A stretch of 64,000 nt of DNA, taken from the NCBI RefSeq assembly GCF_036884655.1, contig NC_088342.1:13637001-13701000 (forward strand), written 5' to 3'. The notes below the pieces were generated by a model that did no database searches, was not told the origin of the DNA, and saw only the letters and a list, made by a program, of their open reading frames with translations. The translations under genes and the position numbers were made by a program. This document shows positions 56,490 to 64,000 of the stretch, piece by piece; within the stretch, counting starts at the first letter, position 1, and each line of letters starts with the position of its first letter. The DNA is from Musa acuminata AAA Group (taxonomy: Eukaryota; Streptophyta; Magnoliopsida; Zingiberales; Musaceae).

Positions 56490-58800
56490 GACTCAAATTT
56501 TATTAATTATTTTAAAATAAAAAAAGAAAGAAAAGTGCTACTAATCATCTTAGAATCATGTTGTAATAATTTTGAAAAACTTTAGATTGGTTTAGTAAAA
56601 ATTTATCGAGTTACACTCGTCTTTGAACTAAGTTATACTCATTCAAAGAATATCCAATTTTGATAATTAATTACTCTAAAATATGTAAAAATTTTAAAAA
56701 ATAATTAGAATCACTTTTTAGTAGTTTTAGAGAAATCTGGATTAGTTTGGTGAAAGTTCGAGTTACACTCATTTTTAAACTAAGTTATACTGATTCAACT
56801 AAAAAAAATCTAATTTTGATACTTAATTATTATAAAACTATCTTTAAAAAATTAAAAAGAGCTACTAATCATCTTAATAATTATGTCTTAGTAGTTTTGA
56901 AAAGTTTCAATTGGTTTGGTGAAAATTCACCGAGTTACACTTGTTTTTTAATAAAGTTACACTCATTTATAAATTAAATTCAAAAAATATCTATTTAATA
57001 ATTTATCACTTTAAAATCCTAAAAAATCATAAATGTATTGTTAATCATCTTACAATATTTTTATATTATTATAAAAAATTTTGGATTGGTTTAATGAAAG
57101 GTCACTGAGTTACACTCGTTTTTCAATTAAGATGCACTCGCTTATCAATTTAACTAAAAAATAATTATTTTTAATAATTAATTATTCTAAAATTCTTAAA
57201 AAATCATAAAAATACTAGTAATCATGTTAAAATTATGTCCTGGTAGTGCTAGAAAAATTTTGATTAGTTGCAATTTTTTAAACTAAATCACACTCGTTCA
57301 CAAATTCAACTAAAAAAAAATCTAATTTTAATAGTTAATTATTAAAATATTAAAAAAAATAAAAAGTGCTACTAACCATGTAAGAATCATTTCCTAATAT
57401 TCTAAAAAGGTTTATATTAGTTTAGTGAAAGGTCACCAAGTTATACTGATTTTTAAACTAAGTTACATTCGTTCACACATTCAACCTAAAAAAAATTCAA
57501 TTTAAATAAGTAATCACTCTAATTTTTTTAAAAAAATTAAAAAAAAATTATTTTTCATCTTAAAATCATGTCCTAGTAGTTCTAAAGATGTTTGGATTGG
57601 TTTAGTGAAAGTTCACCGAGTTACACTTGTTTTTGAACTAAGTTATATTCGTTCATAAATTTAATTAAAAATTATAATTTTAAATATTAATTATTTTAAA
57701 ATTTAAAAAATTGATGTTACTTGTTAGAATCATGTCTTAGGAGTTTTAGAGAATTTTGGATTAGTTTAGTGAAAATTCATTGAGTTTTACTCATGTTTAA
57801 TCTGAGTTCTACTCATTCTTATATTCAACCTAAAAAATATCTAATTTTAATAATAAATCACTCTAAAATAATAAAAAAAAATTATAAAATATTATTAATC
57901 ATCTTAGAATCATGTCATAGTGGTTTTGAAGAAGATTGATTTGGTGAAAGTTCACTCAATTACACTTGTTTTTGAACTTACATTAGTTCACAGTTTCTAC
58001 CCACGCACCAAGTAGCATTGGTAGTGTTTCAAAAAATTCTTTATTTTTGATATTAATCATCCTAAAATCCAAAAAAAACCTACTAATCATCTTAAGAACA
58101 TGTCTTGGTGCTTATTTAGGAGTTTGGATAGCCTTTGTATAAATTGATTTACACTTATTTTTTAATTAAGTTTCACTTAACCACAACTTGTTTCCATACG
58201 TTTCCCCTTTCTAATATTAATCACTCTAAAATCTTCAAAAATAGAAAAAGTCTTACTAATTATCTTACCAATATGTTCTTAGTCCTTTTTATCAGAGTTT
58301 AGATAGGTTTTGTGTAAATTAAGCAATTTATATTTGTTTTTAAATTAAGTTACACTCGATCACAACTTATTTCATTATATTTTTATTTTTGATATTAATT
58401 ATCCTAAAAATCTTAGAAAATAGAAGAAGTCCTACTAATCATCCTACGAACATGCCCTATGATAGTAGTTTGGATAGTTGTCATGCAAATTGATTAAGTT
58501 ATACTCATTTTTTAGCTAAATTACACTCGATCAAAATTTACATATTAATCACCCTAAAATCCTCATAAAGAAAAAGAAAATGTCCTACTAATCATCTTAC
58601 CAACAAGTCATAGCACTTGTATAGGAGTTTGGATAGGTTTCATCCAAATCTACTGAGTTACACTCGTTTTAAACTAAGTTACACTCAGTCATCTCTTGTT
58701 TTTGGAAAAGAAACCTCATTTTTCATATTAATCATCCAAATTTTTTGAAAAGTAGAAAAAGTCCTACTAATCATCTTACTAACATATTCTAGCAAAAAAT
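56490..58800 (+). repeat. Degenerate tandem array, about 170-bp period, about 13-14 units
   Basis: Every unit contains a variant of GTGAAAGTTCACCGAGTTACACTCGTTTTTGAACTAAG, then ATTCAACTAAAAAAA, TTTTAATA.TTAATTA, CTAAAAT, and ACTAATCATCTTAGAATCATGTC. The GAGTTACACTCG core or its variant occurs at about 56608, 56760, 56932, 57107, 57270, 57438, 57618, 57782, 57957, 58147, 58325, 58494 and 58654: a mean step of about 170 bp (range about 150-190). Units are highly diverged, so the array is old. No coding capacity; the frame at 56747-56977 is incidental. Confidence 0.85.
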
Positions 58801-60239
58801 CATGGCCACAAGCATATCATTACTAGGATCACAACAATAATATACAACTAATTATATAAATATAAATATACAATACATATATGTCAATAACTTGACTGAT
58901 TTTACCTAAGTTATACGATACCCTTGCATGTTCATCCATAAAGAGTCAACCTCCCTATAACCTCTTATATTTCATAAAGACCTACTATAAAAAAAGATGA
59001 TGGAGTAGAAAAAATGTTAAACTAGAGATCTCACAAATAGACATTCCAATAAATATTTCATAGGCAATGTAAAATACGGAGATATACTTTGTAAGCTCTA
59101 AATAATTATATGATAAAAGATTCAAGGTAATCCATCATACCCAAAAGTCCTCGTAAGTACCTATATGATATCGTTACCAAACTAAACAGTGAATCAATAC
59201 TAGATACTACATCAAAGGTCCATTCAAACTTATGCCACTCGTGATTTAAAAGTGTTGAGATGGTTAATATTTTACACTATTCTATGAAGTTAAAAAAAAA
59301 AACCCAAAATGATTATTTGGATGATCTATTTTTGAATAATTTATTTTTTATGATGATTATACATGCCCTGCATCTATAAACATAAAATGACTATAAAATT
59401 CAATCAAAATGGGACTACTAACTCTATTAATTATCTCTTACATACCATTTAAAACATGAAAAAATCAAAAAAAATAAATATATTAAAATATTATATCAAA
59501 TACCTTAGCTACAATACTGTCCTTAGACACATCATAGGAATAAATCAAAGACATTCAACTTTCAGAAGAACGAAATATGATACGAGCAAAAGTTTAAATA
59601 CCCAATCACATCACAGCAAACATATATTACATACCCAATAGAAGTAAAACAACATAATGACAGCATTAATCACATAGCACCGAATACAATGTCTCAATGT
59701 CAATAAAAGTTTCAATCAAGTCTCTTCTCAATATAGCATTTGTTATTTCCATCTAAAATAGTGGCAAGTCCCTTTTTTATGAATTTCATTTCTTTGCCTG
59801 TCGACAAGTGATCCGAGAACATAGTACAATCATTCCTACAAAATATATTAATAACTTTGCATAATAATCAATATAAGTCATCAAAATGAGTTAATAAAAT
59901 ACTTATGATCCGTCTTTCTGAGAGCATTTCACAACTTTAGCCTTTCACCCTTTACTAAGAATCTTTATCAAAAATATCAAGGCGGAGATGGTCTAAATCA
60001 ATAGAGAATATTTTCTTAAAATTTTACACTTGTTTGCAAAAAAAATAATAATTAATGTTTGAAAAATTATTATTCAATAACTAATGAAAATAGAACACTT
60101 ATTACTATTCTAAAAAATCAGAATGTGACTTTTTTTTGTAAGAGTTATAATAGAAATAAAACTTCTCCTGAAGATACATGAAGCCACTGGTCTTTACTAA
60201 ACTCATCAATAGTGATTTTTTAACTTATATTTAAATTCT
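58801..60239. other. AT-rich DNA without a recognised gene
   Basis: No LTR or long frame. May be the degraded continuation of the - strand gene whose pieces lie at 60240-60512 and 62872-63097, but I see no motif in it. Confidence 0.4.
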
Positions 60240-60512
60240 TTAACCCAAATAAATGATTACCTTATCACATTTCAAAACCAAAAGATATATTAATTCTTGA
60301 TCCATCACAAAGTAATCATTAGCAACGAACAAAATATAAATATATATCACGAACCTCAAAACTACTTCACATAAACAATGAAGCCAAAATTTTTGTCCCG
60401 ATTCTAGTACTGGATGGAAAAGTATACACTCGAAGGCATCTATCACCTCTTCATTAGTAAATTCACCCACCTTTAATAATGTCCAAAAATAAGTGTATTC
60501 ACGTCTCTCCAA
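60240..60512 (-). pseudogene. Possible Ulp1-type cysteine protease fragment of a transposon-associated gene
   Basis: A 90-codon - strand frame includes GEFTNEEVIDAFECILFHP followed by hydrophobic strands. A (T/S)-x-E-x-(I/V)-D-A-(F/Y) start is characteristic of the Ulp1-like C-terminal domain carried by many plant Mutator/CACTA-associated proteins. No catalytic His-Asp-Cys triad is visible in this piece. Together with 62872-63097 it may be one broken gene read right to left with the solo LTR between. Low certainty. Confidence 0.3.
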
Positions 60513-60538
60513 AATATATAACTTTAATTATAAATAAT

Positions 60539-61849
60539 TGTTACAACGACATTAAGAGGGGGGGGTGAATTAGTGCAGCTAAGAAAAACAATCAATCAAT
60601 AATTGATTTCGAAAACTTCGTACGATGAAAAAACCTTAATTCGATGAGAATCGTTTTGAAAAGATGTTTGGCTCTAACAAGTTAGTAAGTGAGTAGAGAA
60701 GAGGGGATTGAATAATTTGTAATGAAGTAAAATAGAATACAGCATAAGTAAAGAACATAAGCAGTAAGGAAAGAACACACCAAAATTTATAGTGGTTTGG
60801 TCATTGTGACCTACATCCACTTCTGATTCCTCTTCCGTTGAGGTCATCGGAGTCCACTAATGATCTTCCTTCAATAGATGAAGACCAACCACCTCTTTAC
60901 GGTGCTTTCTTCTTTTTACGAGTTTAGGAGATAACCCTTATAGGCCTCACATATCTTCTTGGATTATTACAAAGCTAAAGATATGGAGGAGGACTCTTTG
61001 CACTTTTACAATACTTTTACACTTCAACACTTAAAAGATTTTTTTTACATTTTGATTACTTTGTTACACTTTCATGCAGAAAATGATGAGATATTTATAG
61101 GCCCCAATGGCTTAAAAATTAGAGTAAAAAAGTATCTCATCCTGAGTTTCTAAGGTACTAGCGGTACCACCATCTGTGCTGGGCGATAACATCGCCTGTA
61201 TCATTGATACTAGACAGTACCATTGCCTAGTCTAGTGGTACTATCACTTGATAGAGCCTTAGAGACTGGACTTTGATGGTACCACTACTTGACAATAATA
61301 ACTGTCGATGGTACCATCGCACAGGCTTCTTAGTGACTGAGCTTTGGGTGATTCCACCACCCTAGTTTGGTAATGCCACCACAAGATAGGATTCAACAAC
61401 CTAGTTAGGCCTTATTACGGGCCTAATTGGCTTTAATGAGATTATCTCCCAAACTTAATGTATAATTATGTGCTAACTACGATTTTTAAGGTATGCACTA
61501 AACAAAACAAGTCCGATAAATCTAGGTTTCTTCTGGCGATCTTCTAGTAGACTTCCAATAATCTCTCGATAATCTTCCAATGGACTCCCGGCAAGCTCCT
61601 AAACTTCACAATGATCTTCTTGGTGAGTTCCGACAAGCTTCTCAGCTAATTCTGACAACATTTCTAACGAACCTCCGGACTCTCAACGAACTCTCAAACT
61701 CCCAACGAAATCTAGATCTTGACTTCGGCACTTCATTTTGCTTTATGCCTTGATCACTATCGTAGTTAATCTTACACACTTTTCTTAATGTATAGATTGA
61801 ATCAAATAATTTACCAATTGATTTTATCATCAAAATCTAAGATTCAATA
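60539..61849 (-). repeat. SIRE-like solo LTR with 5-bp target duplication
   Basis: 1311 bp; on the - strand TATTGAATCTTAGATTTTG (TG start mutated to TA) to CCCCCCTCTTAATGTCGTTGTAACA. ATAAT lies on both sides (60534-60538 and 61850-61854). No internal region or primer-binding site adjoins it, so it arose by LTR-LTR recombination. Carries GGTACCACC-type palindromes (61155-61380) and a TATA (reverse TATTTATAG) at 61092-61100. Confidence 0.9.
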
Positions 61850-61854
61850 ATAAT

Positions 61855-62871
61855 AAATGATAATTACATCAATTACAACAAACTTAATTTGACAACCAAA
61901 TTAATACGAAGACTTGCTATAAATTTTTCAGATTTGAAGCTATTTTGGCAATCTTTTCTTCATCATTGTCTATCTTCTCCTAAATCTATAAAATAAAATA
62001 ATATTAGCAAACATAGTCAAACTAAATATCTCTTTGAGATTTATCTCTTTTAGATTTTTGTAGTGCTAAGTGATATCCATATTGCCTTTAGATGACTCAG
62101 GAATATGATATTTTCACTGCTTACCTTTAATATCATATATCCCTTTAGCTAATTTCCTCTTCCTAAAAAAACATGGCTATGTTTTAAAGCTCAATAAATT
62201 TTTATCTAATAACTTTTGACAGTACAGCCTCTGATCCAACCTTCCTTGGATTATCTTCCAAGATATGGACTTCACCAATATTTGAGGTGACAAGATGGTC
62301 GAGTATATTATCTTTAAGGATCTTTTATAATTTTTATTGACACTTGGTGCATTCTTATTCTGTACCTATATAAGTATCCTGCAAATAACATAAAATGTAT
62401 GATAAATGAAGTATCACATTTCAAATACACCAAAATGTAAAATACTTAGACACTGTACCTGTGTTAATATGATCAACCGGCATTAGATGTCTTTCACTAG
62501 GAAAAGGAATGAGCATTTGGCATACTTGCATAACAAGCATATAAAACATTATAAAAGACATATCCATATATCCAAATGAACTCCTAATTACAAAGAAATG
62601 GTTACCTTATCCATAGTTATCAACTTTAATCTTATCTCAACATCCAATTGCTAACACTTACACAACTCAATCTCGGAAGTCATGAGTGAGTCAGATAATG
62701 GGTTGGTAAAAACAGATGGATATTCTCGTATAGTCAAACATGTAAAAATATTAGCAAACATAGGATTCAAAATTTTTCTATAAATCAAATCATATATATG
62801 TCGAAATGAAAATTTGTTTACCATAAATGCTACACAACCTCTAAGATATTCAATGATCTTTGTGCTATCAC
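61855..62871. other. AT-rich DNA, possible intronic remains of the Ulp1/DUF1985-like gene
   Basis: No long frame. Scattered short - strand frames separated by stops, and CTTACC/CTGTACCT boundaries that could be reversed splice donors, but none is convincing. Confidence 0.35.
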
Positions 62872-63097
62872 CTAGTTTCCTTTTTTTATTCTATTCCCAA
62901 TAGTTGAAATCTTCTCAAAGAGGAAATAATGCACAGCCATCGCCCAGTTGTAATTTGTCAACAAATACAAATCATCAACAAAATATAGTAATGTGGGAGG
63001 AAAATTATAGTTCATTTGATAAAATAAGATACAAATAAAAACATATAATTGACAAAAGTTGACAATGTCAATACTATCATCACTAGAAATTGACAAA
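62872..63097 (-). pseudogene. Possible DUF1985/plant-mobile-domain-like fragment
   Basis: The - strand frame reads SSDDSIDIVNFCQLYVFICILF, then LLYFVDDLYLLTNYNWAMAVHYFLFEKI. The pattern of a hydrophobic helix, LLYFVDDL, a short turn and NWA.AVH.FL resembles the helical domain preceding Ulp1 proteases in plant transposon-associated proteins. The VDD here is not an RT motif: no copia RT context surrounds it. The frame is interrupted on its 5' side at about 63100 by a SIRE-like LTR. Confidence 0.35.
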
Positions 63098-64000
63098 AGT
63101 TGAATCTTGGATTTTGATGATGAAACCAATTGATAAGTGTTTATGATTTAATATGTATTTTGAGTGACACATGATGCTTCGATCAGGATGAGACAATTAA
63201 AGCAGGAAGAATCATATTGGGCCGGGAGAAAATATGTTAGAAGATTGGACGTCGGACCAGAGGATCGATCGACGTATTGATAAAAGGTTTCGAGTCATGG
63301 ATTCGGGCATCGGGCCAAGAAGAGTGGATATTACGCTAAGGATATCAAAGTTGTAGAGTCAACTGGCCGATTGGGCAATAGGCCACAAGAGAGAACGATA
63401 CGCTGAAGAATCAGACGAAGCGTCGAGGGACCAATGACATGCTGGACAATATGATTAATGCTTAGTATTAAATGTCTAGATCGAAGTATGTTTTTACATG
63501 TGCATAATTAACTATGATAGCAAGGTATAAAGCAAAATGAAGTCTCGGAGTCAAGGACGCGATTTCGTTAGGAGTTCGAGAGTTCGTCGGAAGTCCGGAC
63601 GTTCGTCGGAAGTTCTAGCGGAACCAGTTGAGAAGTCTCAGAGCTTGCCAAAGAAGCTCGTCGGAACTCACCAAGAAGATCGTCATGAAGTCTAGGAGCA
63701 TGATGGGAGTCTGCCAGAACATTGCCGAGAGATCGTTGGAAGTTCGCCGAAATATCACCAGAAGCTCGCCAGAAGAAACTAGACTTATGGACTTGTTTAG
63801 CTTAGAATATGTCTTAGGAAACATAGTTAGCACGTAATTTGGATTGGATTTAGGCCAACCCAATTAGGGGCCAATTGAGCCTATATAAGGACTGTGTTGG
63901 GCCCAATAAGAGACCCAAACAGTGCCCCAAGAAGTGGCACCATCCTAACACAATCATCGAGACTGTGTCAGGCGATGGTACCGCCAGTCTGGGTGGTTGT
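63098..64000 (+). repeat. 5' part of another SIRE-like LTR, runs off the window
   Basis: Begins near AAGTTGAATCTTGGATTTTGATGATG (the TGTTGAATC start is degraded). It holds the GAGCTTGCCAAAGAAGCTCG and CGTCGGAAG short repeats seen at 3710 and 10590, then GGCGATGGTACCGCC-type palindromes at the window edge. Whether an internal region follows is not visible. Confidence 0.75.

Noticed and set aside
59456..59641. Small lysine-rich frame
   Set aside because: Typical of AT-rich DNA; no motif, no context.
62872..63097. VDD motif as a reverse transcriptase active site
   Set aside because: The surrounding residues do not match copia or gypsy RT palms. The context fits a helical domain better.

Overview
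This is nuclear DNA from a flowering plant. It is made almost entirely of nested and decayed LTR retrotransposons. I found no intact host gene, rRNA, tRNA or CRISPR array. The mix (SIRE-like Ty1/copia with long LTRs, a second copia family with LTRs of about 1.5 kb, a TNT1-like copia, and a chromodomain-bearing Ty3/gypsy with short LTRs) suggests a monocot, possibly Musaceae; the species is a weak inference.

Layout. 1-11832: two SIRE-like elements in tandem that share their middle LTR (3498-5059); the left one runs off the window, the right one (SIRE-B, 3498-11832) is complete but dead. 11833-12015: compound TA/CA/CG microsatellite. 12016-15157: 5'-truncated Ty3/gypsy chromovirus (Gyp-P, + strand) with its 3' LTR. 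15180-16700: 3' end of a third SIRE-like element. 16701-30262: a second copy of the chromovirus on the - strand (Gyp-M), split by an 8.4-kb copia element (Cop1, 17324-25734) with 5-bp ATATC target duplications. 31227-42976: a TNT1-like copia (Tnt-D) that has lost its reverse transcriptase and is split by a second copy of the same family (Cop2, 33372-41763, TAAAA duplications). 43190-46198: AT-rich, no gene recognised. 46199-46930: LTR, primer-binding site and internal stub of another copia. 46931-51212: - strand SIRE-like element (SIRE-E) lacking nearly all pol. 51290-55788: - strand relative of Cop1 (Cop-F), its leader split by a solo LTR (51491-53155) of the same broad family, next to an older LTR piece. 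About 56490-58800: a degenerate tandem array with a period near 170 bp. 58800-63097: AT-rich DNA with probable - strand remnants of a Ulp1/DUF1985-type gene, interrupted by a SIRE-like solo LTR (60539-61849, ATAAT duplications). 63098-64000: start of another SIRE-like LTR.

No element looks able to move alone: every gag-pol is broken by stops, frameshifts or deletions. The most interesting signal is in the 1.7-kb untranslated leader of Cop1 and Cop2. Four hairpins there have different lower-stem sequences that still pair, all topped by the same 18-nt motif. This is what a conserved RNA structure would look like. Also notable are the palindrome arrays upstream of the SIRE TATA box, hairpin-forming 99-bp repeats at the 3' end of the SIRE elements, a copied inverted patch at a deletion junction, and the 170-bp array.
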